NCBI RefSeq assembly: GCF_007714205.1
Contig: NZ_VMQU01000027.1
Coordinates: forward strand, 1 to 46,910
Reading direction: 5' to 3'
DNA length: 46,910 nucleotides
DNA from: Mycobacterium helveticum
GTDB lineage: Bacteria > Actinomycetota > Actinomycetes > Mycobacteriales > Mycobacteriaceae
Shown here piece after piece: positions 33,945 to 42,749 of this stretch. Numbering within the stretch: the stretch's first letter is position 1; each line of letters begins with the position of its first letter. Position numbers and translations under genes: made by a program. The notes beneath the pieces are model-generated. The model had not been told where the DNA came from. It worked only from the letters and a program-made list of their open reading frames with translations, and did no database searches.

Positions 33945-34571
33945 ATGGGAGGCAAACCGCACGTAATCCGGCGTCGGGACAACGACATTGGCGACCACAC
34001 CACCTTTGAGGCAGCCCATCCGGTCGGCCAGTACCTTGGCCGGGACCCCGCCGATCGCCTCCAGGGCTTCGGCGACCATCGCCAACGTCGTCGAGGCTTT
34101 CTGATCGGCGGCAAACCGCACGAACCGCCACCGCGAATAGGCCAGGACCGCGCAGAACACCAACAACCCTGGCGCGGCTTCGGCCCAGTCCATCACCAGG
34201 TAGTCACCCGGTGACCACACTGCCGGCCTGCGTTGATGCTTGTTGGCTTTGCGCCACAACACTTTCTGCTCAGCCACCAACCGGCGGAAGTTTCGTGCCG
34301 AACCCTGATACCCCGCGGCGCGGGCCACCGGCAGCAGCCGCTTCGCCGAGATCTTGCCGTTCGAGCTCTTGACCCGGGTGGCGACCAGGTCGGTGAACGC
34401 GTCGAGGTTGCGGGGCCGTGGCTCCCGCGGCGGCGGCCCACCAGCCTCGGCCCGCTCGATGACCCGTTTGACCGTTTTATGGGTGGTGCCGCACAGCTCG
34501 GCCGCGCCGCGATAGGTGCCGACCTGGTGATACGCCGAAATAATGTTCATACGCTCCCTTGCAGACTTCAA
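33945..34571 (-). pseudogene. istA: IS21 transposase istA, N-terminal part
   Basis: From TTG 34571 (GGGAG just upstream) the frame reads KSARERMNIISAYHQVGTYR, then GAAELCGTTHKTVKRVIERA, the helix-turn-helix. It continues with SAKRLLPVARAAGYQGSARN and the DDE start PGDYLVMDWAEAAPGLLVF. It ends YVRFASHY at 33945. Beyond that the frame enters the inserted element and stops within ten codons. The catalytic glutamate is in the separated C-terminal part, so this fragment cannot transpose the element. The frame is open further upstream to 34649, into the terminal repeats. Confidence 0.88.
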
Positions 34572-34741
34572 TAGAGCTCCCTGGGCGGTGTGGTGACAGT
34601 TGGCGCTATCACCGTCACCGCCCAGGCCCTCAGCTCCCGGAAAAGACACGACGAGCCCGCAAAGGAGTGGGGACTTCTACCTGGCCACCAGCGGGGACTT
34701 CCTACCGGCCACAGATGGGGACTTTCTCATGGCCACGGGCA

Positions 34742-34747
34742 GCAGGG
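34742..34747. repeat. target-site duplication of the IS21 element, right copy (GCAGGG)
   Basis: Identical to 28058-28063 and directly outside the right terminal repeats of the IS21 element. Confidence 0.75.
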
Positions 34748-35026
34748 TCAACTCTGACCCGAGTGGGCCATCCCACTATCGAAACTTTTGGCCCGCCGCC
34801 GTAGCGCGAGCCGATAGGCTGAAGCTCAAGCGCTCCGCGCGCAACTACCTGGGCGTCTGGTTCCATTCCCAGGTGGTGGTGGTAATCAGCAGCTGACGCG
34901 ACGAACAGCGGTTCAACGTAGGGCTGAACGCCGCTCCCCGCCGAATTACGGGCGAAGCTCTGTCTTTGAATACCTCGCCCGCGGCAGTTCGCGGCATGTC
35001 GGGAACGAGATGCACACAGAATGCGG
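34748..35026. other. intergenic region without a recognisable gene
   Basis: This 279-bp segment between the IS21 element and the esterase gene shows no protein-like frame beyond short stretches. It would have been contiguous with 27979-28063 before the IS21 insertion, so it probably holds the original upstream control sequence of the diiron-ferredoxin gene set. A short hairpin TGGG-CCAT-CCCA lies at 34767-34778. Confidence 0.35.
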
Positions 35027-36559
35027 TCAGGGGCGGCGGAAGGTAAATCCCTCCCACGCCTGGCGCCGAACCGCAAGCGGGTCACACTCGACCCGCGATG
35101 TCCTGTCGAAGATCATCACCGCATGGTCGGCACTGACGTGGCTGGGCCAACCCGCGCCAGGCACGCCTGTGCGGGCGAAGGCGCACCACCGCGACTGGAC
35201 ATCCTCGGTAATGCGCAGCGCCGTATATTTGTCGCCTGCCGCGCTGAGCAGCCGACCCAACCGCGTTCTGTAGACGTCGAAAACTGCGAGCAATTCGGTA
35301 GCATGAGTGGCCCCCAGCCCGGACCATCGCAACGTGCGCGGAGCGTAGTCATAGCGGTACACGTATACCGGAGCGTGTGCGCTGTGCGCGTCGGCGATCT
35401 GCCATACGACCGATGCGAACGTGAAGTCGCCTCCCAATTCAATACAAGCAGCGGCTTTCGGATAAGAGGGGTACGCCGCCGTAATCCGCTCACGGTCAGC
35501 AGATTCCACAGTCGATAGCAGCAGCTCGATCTTGGGTTCGTTCGTTGGCAGTAGTTTCAGGAAGCGGGTGAACAGCTTGGCTTCTTCCGCATTGTTACCC
35601 ACGACGAGAGGCACTCGGTGTGCTTTTCCCAAGCGCAACGAATCCATTGGATCCAGCGGCAGGTAGTCGGTTCCATATGTGGGACCGACCGGATATACGC
35701 CCGGCGCGTTGCGGCTTTCCTGCATGATCAGATGATCCAAAGTCGCTACGAGGTCGGTCGGCGGCGCGGTCAGCAAGACCGCGGCAGCGTCTCGCCTCCG
35801 AGCTCCGAGAATCGCCGCAAACCTTGCGGCGTATTCTTCAGATTGTTCACGGGAACTAGCCAAACCTCCCGCGGGGCTCTCAGAAATGGCTTGAGCGAAC
35901 AGCCCTTTAGCAGCTGGAACAGCCAACAGCGTCGCCACTGCGTGTGCCCCTGCGCTCTCGCCGAATATCGTCACAGCGTCGGGATTGCCGCCGAAGCTTG
36001 CGATGTTGTCACGCACCCAACGGAGCGCCATAACCAGATCACGCAGATAAAGATTGTCGTCGATGCGGAAGGCGTCGGTAGACAGAGACGAGAGGTCAAC
36101 TGCTCCAAGCGCGCCCAGCCGGTAATTAACTGACACGAACACGCACCCCTTGCGAGCCAACGATGCCCCGTCATATACCGGTGTCGCGGAGCTGCCGAGG
36201 AAGTATGCGCCGCCATGGATGAACACCATCACAGGTAACGGCCGCTCGTATCTGGTGTCGGGCGCGACGACGTTCAGCGTCAGGCAGTCTTCGCTCATCG
36301 GCTGATATTTGCCGAGGCCAACAAAAGTGTATTTGCGCGGCTGTGGTGCACAGTACCTGAAACGGTGACACGGCAAGACTCCCTCCCACGGCTCGATTGG
36401 CCGGGGGGCTCTTAGGCGCAACGCCCCGACGGGCGGCTCGGCGTAGGGGATGGATCGCCACCTGGTCACGCCGTCTCGGGAGAAACCCTCGACCAAGCCG
36501 GAAGTTACTGTGGTGCAGACGGTACGAAGGTGCATCGCTCGACTGTAGCTAATGGCCAT
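35027..36559 (-). CDS. type B carboxylesterase
   Basis: This protein has up to 510 residues of the alpha/beta-hydrolase carboxylesterase/lipase family. Hallmarks are WRSIPYAEPPVGALRLR, EDCLTLNV, the oxyanion hole FIHGGAYFLGS, and the nucleophile elbow VTIFGESAGAHAVATLL. The charge-relay histidine is probably in GLGATHATELLAVF. The first ATG (36559) gives MAISYSRAMHL; the second (36535) fits family N-termini better. It hydrolyses carboxylic esters, with unknown substrate. It is last in a minus-strand series (TetR, thioesterase, hydrolase, esterase) with gaps of about 50-110 bp, probably co-regulated. Confidence 0.9.
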   Translation of the reverse strand: MAISYSRAMHLRTVCTTVTSGLVEGFSRDGVTRWRSIPYAEPPVGALRLRAPRPIEPWEGVLPCHRFRYCAPQPRKYTFVGLGKYQPMSEDCLTLNVVAPDTRYERPLPVMVFIHGGAYFLGSSATPVYDGASLARKGCVFVSVNYRLGALGAVDLSSLSTDAFRIDDNLYLRDLVMALRWVRDNIASFGGNPDAVTIFGESAGAHAVATLLAVPAAKGLFAQAISESPAGGLASSREQSEEYAARFAAILGARRRDAAAVLLTAPPTDLVATLDHLIMQESRNAPGVYPVGPTYGTDYLPLDPMDSLRLGKAHRVPLVVGNNAEEAKLFTRFLKLLPTNEPKIELLLSTVESADRERITAAYPSYPKAAACIELGGDFTFASVVWQIADAHSAHAPVYVYRYDYAPRTLRWSGLGATHATELLAVFDVYRTRLGRLLSAAGDKYTALRITEDVQSRWCAFARTGVPGAGWPSHVSADHAVMIFDRTSRVECDPLAVRRQAWEGFTFRRP

Positions 36560-36667
36560 TCACATCCTGCTTAAGTGGATGGATGTCACGCATATCTTGG
36601 TTTTGGTAGCTGTCGGCTGCCCTTAACTATGGCCAGCTTTGGGCTGCGCCACACAGCTCAGAGGTTC

Positions 36668-37564
36668 TCAGGCCGAATTGGCTATCGTGCGGTCGAGAAA
36701 TCCGGCGACTGCTGCAGTGAAGGCGTCGTTGTCGTCGCCGGCCACCATGTGACCTGTGCCGGAAACGTCCACCGCTTCGGCGTGCGGGACAACCTGGAGG
36801 AATTCATCGACCGACTGCTGCGATGTCACATCCGAGAGGACGCCGCGCACCAGAAGCGTTGGTGCCTGCACGCGACGGGCCCCCTCAACAAGCAGTTCGC
36901 TGATCGCGTCGAACTGTTCGGCACCAGTGGCGGGGTCACCTTGCAGGAACTGAAAATTAGAGGTGATGAAAGCCGGATCCCATCGCCAAATCCACCTGCC
37001 ATCGTCGCGTTGGCGCAACACTTTTCGCAGTCCGTCCAGGCTTTCGGGACGAGCGCGGTGCGGATTGTATTGGGCGATGACGTCGGCCGCGTCGTCGAGC
37101 GTGCCGAATCCGTCGGGATGGGCGGCCATAAATGACACGACGCGGCGTGCACCGTGGAACTCCATTCGCGGGGTGATGTCGACAAGAACGACTGCTGACC
37201 ACAAATCGGCTGGTGCCAGCAGATGGGTTCCCAAAATGGTCATGCCACCCAACGACGCACCAACGACCACCGGCGGGCGGTCGTCACTCGCATGTTCGCG
37301 CACAGCCAGCAGATCGGATGTGAGTCCTGCGAGTTCGTATCGCCCAGTCGGGTCCCACCCGCTATCGCCGTGGCCTCGGGCATCGTAGGCGACGACGGTG
37401 TAACCGCGCGCATGCAACCGGCGCGCCGTGGTGGTCCAAGCGTGGCGATTTTGACCACCACCATGCAGGAGAAGTACGACGGCGCGGGCGGTGTCGTGCC
37501 GGTAGAAATCCGCCGTGAGGGTGACGCCGTCTTCGGTGCGGATTCGCTCGCAGGTAACAGTCAT
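36668..37564 (-). CDS. alpha/beta-hydrolase
   Basis: This 298-residue single-domain hydrolase has the oxyanion region LLLHGGGQNRHAW and the turn YDARGHGDSGWDPTG. The nucleophile elbow is VVVGASLGGMTIL (serine near residue 103), and the catalytic histidine is in VSGTGHMVAGDDNDAF. The aspartate is probably in LVRGVLSDVTSQ, although its exact position is uncertain. It resembles haloperoxidase/meta-cleavage-product-type hydrolases and thioesterase-like lactonases; the substrate is unknown. It could open a lactone made by a Baeyer-Villiger reaction, which would fit the surroundings, but no direct evidence supports this. Confidence 0.88.
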   Translation of the reverse strand: MTVTCERIRTEDGVTLTADFYRHDTARAVVLLLHGGGQNRHAWTTTARRLHARGYTVVAYDARGHGDSGWDPTGRYELAGLTSDLLAVREHASDDRPPVVVGASLGGMTILGTHLLAPADLWSAVVLVDITPRMEFHGARRVVSFMAAHPDGFGTLDDAADVIAQYNPHRARPESLDGLRKVLRQRDDGRWIWRWDPAFITSNFQFLQGDPATGAEQFDAISELLVEGARRVQAPTLLVRGVLSDVTSQQSVDEFLQVVPHAEAVDVSGTGHMVAGDDNDAFTAAVAGFLDRTIANSA

Positions 37565-37616
37565 TTGATTAGGCCGCGATAGCCAATTCGGACGGCACTC
37601 GTGCTCAGTCTCGCCA

Positions 37617-38057
37617 TCAACCGGAATACCCCCTCGGGCTAACCACCGTCACGGTTCCCTGCGCCGCGCATACCGCGCGCCCCGCGTTGGAGACATCGAT
37701 TCTGGCGACACCGCTACGCTTGCCCAGCGCGATGATCTCGGTGACCGCAACGCACACTCCGCTCGACACGGGCTGCAGCAGATTTAGCTTGAATTCCGTT
37801 GTGGCCACCCATGATCCCGCTGGGATAACCGGATAGAACACCACGCCCAGACAGTGGTCTACCATCGCCGACAAGCATCCGCCGTGCAGGTTGCCGAACG
37901 GCGTCATCAGGTCGTCCCGAGCATCCATCTCCACAACCAGACGTCCCGCGGCGAATTCGGTGTGCCGAAATCCCAAGTAGCTGGACAGCCCACCCGCGGT
38001 TGCCGCCGCATTCTGCAACTCGTCGGCAATCTCTTGGCTGAACTGCTCGAACTTCAT
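37617..38057 (-). CDS. PaaI-type hotdog thioesterase
   Basis: This 146-residue hotdog-fold protein has FGNLHGGCLSAMVDHCLGV, the PaaI-type motif (G.LHGG..a...D...g), near residues 54-72. It continues with WVATTEFKLNLLQPVSSG and a final strand AQGTVTVVSPRG. Such enzymes release free acids from acyl-CoA. It lies 52 bp from the hydrolase gene and 48 bp from the TetR gene, in the same direction, so it probably belongs to the regulated catabolic cluster. Confidence 0.88.
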   Translation of the reverse strand: MKFEQFSQEIADELQNAAATAGGLSSYLGFRHTEFAAGRLVVEMDARDDLMTPFGNLHGGCLSAMVDHCLGVVFYPVIPAGSWVATTEFKLNLLQPVSSGVCVAVTEIIALGKRSGVARIDVSNAGRAVCAAQGTVTVVSPRGYSG

Positions 38058-38105
38058 GTCTAGAGCCCCTCGTCGTTCACCGATACTGCTGCCACTAACG
38101 AGACA

Positions 38106-38753
38106 TTACTCCGTACTTGTTGCATCAGCGCAAGACCGGGTGGTGGTGAGCAGAGGAGGAAGCAGGAATCTTCGTAGAAAAGCATCGAGGCCCTCCGGGC
38201 TGCGCTGCCTTGGGCCTTCGACCGTGAGTAGGCTGAGGATAGCCCGCAGTATCCACTCGGATGCATCGTCGACCGACACCCCACGCTCAAGTTGATCCCA
38301 GTGCGCGGCGAAGACAGGGCGAAGGAACTCGGCGACGAGTTCGAACAAAGCCACCGACGTACCCTTGGCCAGCCCTACGCCGGCGAGTTCGTCGTCACTG
38401 CCGAATAGCAATCCGATTATGGGTTCACGGTGGGCCGCACGGAGTGTAACCTCGACGAAATCCAGTATCGCCGAGCCTAAATCGGCATGCGCTGCGATCC
38501 GCGCACTAATGCGGCGGAGGTAGCGTTCGGCTGACCGCAAGATAACACCGGAAATGACGGATTCACGACTCGGAAAGTAGCGATACACCGTGGCGCGGGA
38601 CACCCCGGCCTGCCTGGCGATGTCCTCCATCGTGGTGCCCGGTAGCCCCTTGTTCTCGAGGGACGTTGCGGCGGCATCGAGCAGATGGTCTCGGGCGATG
38701 TCGCGGCTCGCGGCGGTCGCCGTGCCCCATCGCAACGATTTTTTCGTCACCAT
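38106..38753 (-). CDS. TetR-family transcriptional regulator
   Basis: This 215-residue protein has the N-terminal helix-turn-helix TTMEDIARQAGVSRATVYRY then FPSRESVISGV (about residues 40-68), typical of TetR repressors. The C-terminal ligand-binding part includes a long helical region (EVTLRAAHREPIIGLLFGSD). It is transcribed away from the thiolase gene. The 120-bp divergent region holds a strong palindrome, so it probably controls both directions in response to a CoA ester or lipid. The ligand is unknown. Confidence 0.9.
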   Translation of the reverse strand: MVTKKSLRWGTATAASRDIARDHLLDAAATSLENKGLPGTTMEDIARQAGVSRATVYRYFPSRESVISGVILRSAERYLRRISARIAAHADLGSAILDFVEVTLRAAHREPIIGLLFGSDDELAGVGLAKGTSVALFELVAEFLRPVFAAHWDQLERGVSVDDASEWILRAILSLLTVEGPRQRSPEGLDAFLRRFLLPPLLTTTRSCADATSTE

Positions 38754-38820
38754 TCAAGTATGCCGTCCCGTGCCGTTCGTGGGCTGACGATCGAAGCAGT
38801 TGTCGTATAGCACCTTATGT

Positions 38821-38840
38821 GACAATATCGCAGATATGTC
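38821..38840. promoter_or_regulatory. probable TetR operator
   Basis: GAC-A-ATATC-GCA-GATAT-GTC forms an inverted repeat with the perfect core ATATC-GCA-GATAT (38825-38837) and outer GAC/GTC arms. It lies in the divergent region between the TetR gene and the thiolase gene, 34 bp before the proposed thiolase start. This is the expected position for autoregulation and control of the plus-strand operon. Confidence 0.5.
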
Positions 38841-38873
38841 GCAAAGGCGTCGACGATGACCGCGGCCTGACCG

Positions 38874-40367
38874 TTGCCGATTCCACGCCGCACTCCGGTC
38901 GTCGTCGCAGTTGGTGAGATCACGCACCGCGACGACGGTGTCGTTGACCCCATCGATTTGGCTTCCGAGGCCGTGCGTCGAGCATTGCAGGACTCGGGCG
39001 CTGCTATCGGGCATCGAATCGATATGGTGGCGACGCCCGGAATCTTGATGATTCCGCGTGACAATCCTGCGACGAGGATTGCCGAAGCGGCTGGGCTGGC
39101 GCCAATACGGCGCATCAGTTGTCCGGTTGGCGGTAATACGCCTCAGTACCTCGTTGAGGTGCTCGGCGCCCGCATCGCGCGCGGTGTCAGCGACGCGGTG
39201 TTAGTCGTCGGAGCGGAGAGCGGCGCGTCAGCTCGTAGGGTTGGATCGGGTCAGGTGCGACGAGACCCGAAACCCGTTGAGGGCCGGGATGAGTCACTTG
39301 GCGATACTCGCCCCGGTCTGAGCGCGGCCGAGATGTGTGCTGGACTGCGTTGGCCGCACCAGGTGTACCCGGTCTTCGAATCGGCGATTGCGGCTCGATC
39401 GGGCCGGACCTTCGATGAGCAGCGTCGCTGGCTGGGAAACCTGATGGCCCCCTTCACGCTCGAAGCATCGAGGCATCCCGGCCAGGCATGGTTTCCGCGC
39501 GCGCGCACTGCCAGTGAGCTCAGCTCGGTCTCGCCAACTAACCGGATGGTGTGCGAGCCATATCCCAAGATGCTCAACAGCATTATCACCGTCGATATGG
39601 CAGCCGCCTTCGTCATGATGGCTGCCGAAGTCGCCGACGAAATCGGTGTTCCTCGTGACCGATGGGTTTTCCCATGGTGCGCGGCCACTTGCAACGACGT
39701 GTACTTTCCGGTTCAGCGGCCCGATCTCAGTCGGTCCGCGGGAATTCGCGCTGTCGGACGGGCGCTCCTAGCTGCCTGCGACCTTTCCGCCGATGACATC
39801 GGATGGTTCGATTTGTACTCCTGCTTCCCTTCCGCGGTCGAAGTTGCGATCGAGGCGCTCGATCTCGATCCAGCGGATCCACGCGGGTTCACGGTGACCG
39901 GTGGATTGCCCTACCACGGAGGACCGGGTAACAACTATGTCAGCCACTCGATTGTGGAGATGGTTCGACGCTGCCGAAGCGAACCGGACGCCCTAGGACT
40001 GGTTTCCGGATTAGGTTGGTACATCACGAAGCACTCGTTGGGCCTATGGTCGGCGACGCCGCCGCCGACTGGGTGGCAGACACCGGACATGGCGGAAGCG
40101 CAGGCCGCGATTGATGCGACTGCGGTTCCAGTCGCTTCTGCCGCCGACACATCCGGTAGGGCAACGATCGACGGCTACACGGTGGTACACGACCGCGACG
40201 TTGGCCCTTCGTGGGTGCCTGTTCTCGCGCGTCTACCCGACGGCCGGCGCGTCGCGGCTCGCAACGACGATGCGAAGGTGGCGAAGGAAATGTCAAAAGA
40301 GATGATGGTCGGACGTCAGGTAACTGTGCGGCCCGCTGATCAGCGCGTCGAATTCGAACTGCCATGA
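38874..40367 (+). CDS. thiolase-fold acyl-CoA acetyltransferase-like protein
   Basis: This 497-residue protein resembles mycobacterial acetyl-CoA acetyltransferase/SCP-x-like thiolases. It has TPVVVAVGEITHRDDG, DPIDLASEAVRRALQDSG, RRISCPVGGNTPQYLVEVLG, DAVLVVGAES, WFDLYSCFPSAVEVAIEAL and GGLPYHGGPGNNYVSHSIVE. The C-terminal 80 residues (GYTVVHDRDVGPSWVPVLAR) look like an added OB-type domain. It should cleave or form a carbon-carbon bond in a beta-keto acyl-CoA. The start is TTG 38874; no better start is visible because the frame begins near the operator, and the ribosome-binding site is weak. The stop overlaps the next gene's ATG (ATGA). Confidence 0.85.
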   Translation: MPIPRRTPVVVAVGEITHRDDGVVDPIDLASEAVRRALQDSGAAIGHRIDMVATPGILMIPRDNPATRIAEAAGLAPIRRISCPVGGNTPQYLVEVLGARIARGVSDAVLVVGAESGASARRVGSGQVRRDPKPVEGRDESLGDTRPGLSAAEMCAGLRWPHQVYPVFESAIAARSGRTFDEQRRWLGNLMAPFTLEASRHPGQAWFPRARTASELSSVSPTNRMVCEPYPKMLNSIITVDMAAAFVMMAAEVADEIGVPRDRWVFPWCAATCNDVYFPVQRPDLSRSAGIRAVGRALLAACDLSADDIGWFDLYSCFPSAVEVAIEALDLDPADPRGFTVTGGLPYHGGPGNNYVSHSIVEMVRRCRSEPDALGLVSGLGWYITKHSLGLWSATPPPTGWQTPDMAEAQAAIDATAVPVASAADTSGRATIDGYTVVHDRDVGPSWVPVLARLPDGRRVAARNDDAKVAKEMSKEMMVGRQVTVRPADQRVEFELP

Positions 40368-41461
40368 AGGCCGATGCGCTCGTGCTGACCAAGCCGCGCG
40401 CCCTCGAGCGGCGCACTCTTGCGGTACCGCCCGTCGACGGCCACTCCGGAGTCCTTCGGATCGAGGCGTGCGGGCTCTGCGGAACCGATCACGAGCAGTA
40501 CAGCGGTCACCTACCAGCGGGCTTCGCCTTCGTCCCGGGACATGAAATCGTCGGTGTCGTTGAGGCAGTCGGTGACGCCGCAAGCGCGCGTTGGGGTGTG
40601 TCGGCAGGTGATCGGGTTGCGGTCGAGGTTTTTCGATCGTGCCGGGAGTGCGACGCGTGCCGCCGAGGTGAGTATCGCAGGTGCTCGCGCAACGGACTGG
40701 CCACGATGTTCGGCTTCGTCGACGTAAACATCGATCCCGGCCTGTGGGGAGGGTACGCAACGCACCTGCATCTGCCCTTCGATTCCATGCTGTTGTCGAT
40801 TCCAGACAGACTCGACCCGATTGTCGCTACGTTGTTCAACCCGCTGGGCGCGGGAATCAAATGGGCTGCCACGCTGCCGGAGACCGCGTCAGGCGACGTC
40901 GTCGCAGTCCTGGGGCCAGGCATCCGCGGCATCTGCTCGGCCGTAGCAGCGAAGGAATCCGGAGCGGCATTCGTCGCTATGACCGGACTCGGACCACGCG
41001 ATCGACCACGGTTAGCCGCAGCGTCCAAGTTCGGCGTGGACCTGACCATTGACGTGACCCGTGAAGACCCGGTCAAGGCCCTGCAACGAGCGACCGGTCA
41101 ACTCGCAGACGTCGTCGTCGACGTCACCGCCAAAGCGCCAGGTGCATTCGCTGACGCCGTCGCACTTGCTCGACCAGGCGGACGCGTGGTGATCGCCGGC
41201 ACCCGCGGCGGCGGCGGAGCACCAGGCTTCGAGCCAGACCTCCTCGTTTTCAAAGAACTACGCGTCCTCGGCTCGCTGGGGGTCGATTACCCCGCCTATC
41301 AGAGCGCGATCGAATTGCTCGTCTCTGGGCGTTGGCCCTTCGATGAACTATCCCGGGACGTCGCCGGTTTCGCGGGCCTACCACGATTACTCGACGTCTT
41401 AGCCGATGGCGAGCCGGGCACGATTCCGGCCTTGCACAACGTCTTCGTACCGATGGCCTGA
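40364..41461 (+). CDS. zinc-dependent medium-chain alcohol dehydrogenase
   Basis: This 365-residue MDR-family dehydrogenase has the catalytic zinc site EACGLCGTDHEQYSG and PGHEIVGVVEAVG. The structural zinc cysteines are in CRECDACRRGEYRRC, and the nucleotide-binding fold is VVAVLGPGIRGICSAVAA. It should oxidise an alcohol to an aldehyde or ketone with NAD(P). The ATG overlaps the thiolase stop. The CMD-family gene followed about 33 bp later before the IS110 element was inserted between them. It is part of the TetR-controlled operon. Confidence 0.92.
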   Translation: MKADALVLTKPRALERRTLAVPPVDGHSGVLRIEACGLCGTDHEQYSGHLPAGFAFVPGHEIVGVVEAVGDAASARWGVSAGDRVAVEVFRSCRECDACRRGEYRRCSRNGLATMFGFVDVNIDPGLWGGYATHLHLPFDSMLLSIPDRLDPIVATLFNPLGAGIKWAATLPETASGDVVAVLGPGIRGICSAVAAKESGAAFVAMTGLGPRDRPRLAAASKFGVDLTIDVTREDPVKALQRATGQLADVVVDVTAKAPGAFADAVALARPGGRVVIAGTRGGGGAPGFEPDLLVFKELRVLGSLGVDYPAYQSAIELLVSGRWPFDELSRDVAGFAGLPRLLDVLADGEPGTIPALHNVFVPMA

Positions 41462-41503
41462 CGTGCCAGCAGTGCCCAACTGAAAGGACTCTCAATGACG
41501 ATG

Positions 41504-42712
41504 TCAAGCCGCCGACTGAGTGATCGGGGGTGAGTCGGGTTGCCAGGTGCGGTTGTCGCGGATGAGTGCGTAGAGGACGTTGGTGCGGCGTCGGGCCAGG
41601 CAGATGGTGGCTGGGATGGGTCGTTTGCCTTGGTTTCGTTTGCGTTGGTAGTAGGCGCGGGAGGCCGGGTCGCAGCGGATGGCGGTCAGTGCGGACATGT
41701 ACATCACCCGGCGCAGCCGGCGGCTGTAGCGCTTGGGGGTGTGCAGTCGTCCGGTGCGTTTTCCCGAATCTCGAGATACCGGTGCGAGCCCGGCCCAGGC
41801 GGCGAGCTGGTCGGCCGAGCCGATCAGTTCGGGATCGCCGACGGCGGCCAGGAATTCAGCACCGAGCCGAAATCCCATGCCTGGGATGCTGGTGATCACT
41901 TCGGCCAGTGGATGGCGGCGAAATCGGTCCTCGATGTCGGCATCGGTGGTCTTGATGCGGTCATCGAGGGCAATCACCCCCTGCGCCAGATCAGCGATCA
42001 GTCCGGCGGCCACTTGTTCGCCGGGCAGTCGGACCGTTTGAGTTTTGGCGGCCGCCACCGCAGCCGCCGCAATGGCCGCGGCATTACGCACTCCGGCGTC
42101 GGCCAGGATCCGGGTCAGCCGCGAAATACCGGTCTGGCGGATGGCTTTGGGGCGCTGGTAGCGCGCCAGCAGCACTACCCAGCCCCGGTCAGCGCTGAGC
42201 TGGGCGGCCCGCTCCAGCGCCGGACACACCGCAACGAGTTGTTGGCGCAGTCGGTTGATCGTGCGGGTGCGGTCAGCGACCAGGTCGGCGCGATGAGCGG
42301 TGAGCAGCCGCAGTTCGGTGATCAGATCGTCGTCGGGATGCAGCAGTGGCAAGTCATCGCCGCGCATCCGCGACTGATCAGCGATCACCCGGGCGTCTTT
42401 GGCGTCGGTCTTGGCTTCACCACCTCGATAGACCGCCGAGGCTTGCCAGACCGCACGGCCCGCCAGGTAGCGCACCGACTTGCCGGCATCAGCCAACACG
42501 GTCAACAACAGGGCGGCATACACCGTGGTCAGGTCCACCGTCCAGGCAACCTGATCAGCCAACGAGTCAATCTCGCCGATCAGCGCACGGATCGGTTGCT
42601 CCTCGTTGCCGAGTCTGCGCGACAACACCACCGTGCCGCTGTTGTCGACCACGCACACCCAGTGATGTTCCTTGCCGACATCAACCCCAGCCCACAACTG
42701 GCCCGCTGCCAT
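41504..42712 (-). CDS. IS110-family DEDD transposase
   Basis: This 402-residue protein has the N-terminal DEDD domain WAGVDVGKEHHWVCVVD (D near residue 10), WTVDLTTVYAALL and GEAKTDAKDARVIADQSR. A helical linker follows, then the C-terminal domain with ITSIPGMGFRLGAEFLAAVG and LAPVSRDSGKRTGRLHTPKR, which contains the serine region. No lesions are seen. The start is ATG 42712, preceded by GATAGGAGATCG. It is a different subgroup from the element at 1119. The long plus-strand frame (41540-42931) is its shadow. Confidence 0.93.
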   Translation of the reverse strand: MAAGQLWAGVDVGKEHHWVCVVDNSGTVVLSRRLGNEEQPIRALIGEIDSLADQVAWTVDLTTVYAALLLTVLADAGKSVRYLAGRAVWQASAVYRGGEAKTDAKDARVIADQSRMRGDDLPLLHPDDDLITELRLLTAHRADLVADRTRTINRLRQQLVAVCPALERAAQLSADRGWVVLLARYQRPKAIRQTGISRLTRILADAGVRNAAAIAAAAVAAAKTQTVRLPGEQVAAGLIADLAQGVIALDDRIKTTDADIEDRFRRHPLAEVITSIPGMGFRLGAEFLAAVGDPELIGSADQLAAWAGLAPVSRDSGKRTGRLHTPKRYSRRLRRVMYMSALTAIRCDPASRAYYQRKRNQGKRPIPATICLARRRTNVLYALIRDNRTWQPDSPPITQSAA

Positions 42713-42749
42713 CGATCTCCTATCCGCTTGTCTGCCAACACGATCCCCA

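Larger units (their letters stand above)
28064..34741 (-). mobile_element. IS21-family element, enlarged by an internal insertion
   Basis: The ends carry the multiple terminal repeats usual for IS21: variants of TGGCCA...AAGTCCCC occur twice near 28070-28112 and three times near 34672-34740 in inverted orientation. The outer ends read TGTCAATGGCC (left) and, inverted, TGCCCGTGGCC (right). They are flanked by GCAGGG duplications. Inside are istA (split) and istB on the minus strand. Removing the 4,134-bp insert in istA leaves about 2.54 kb, a normal IS21 size. The duplication indicates simple transposition into this site, after which the second element entered istA. Confidence 0.88.
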
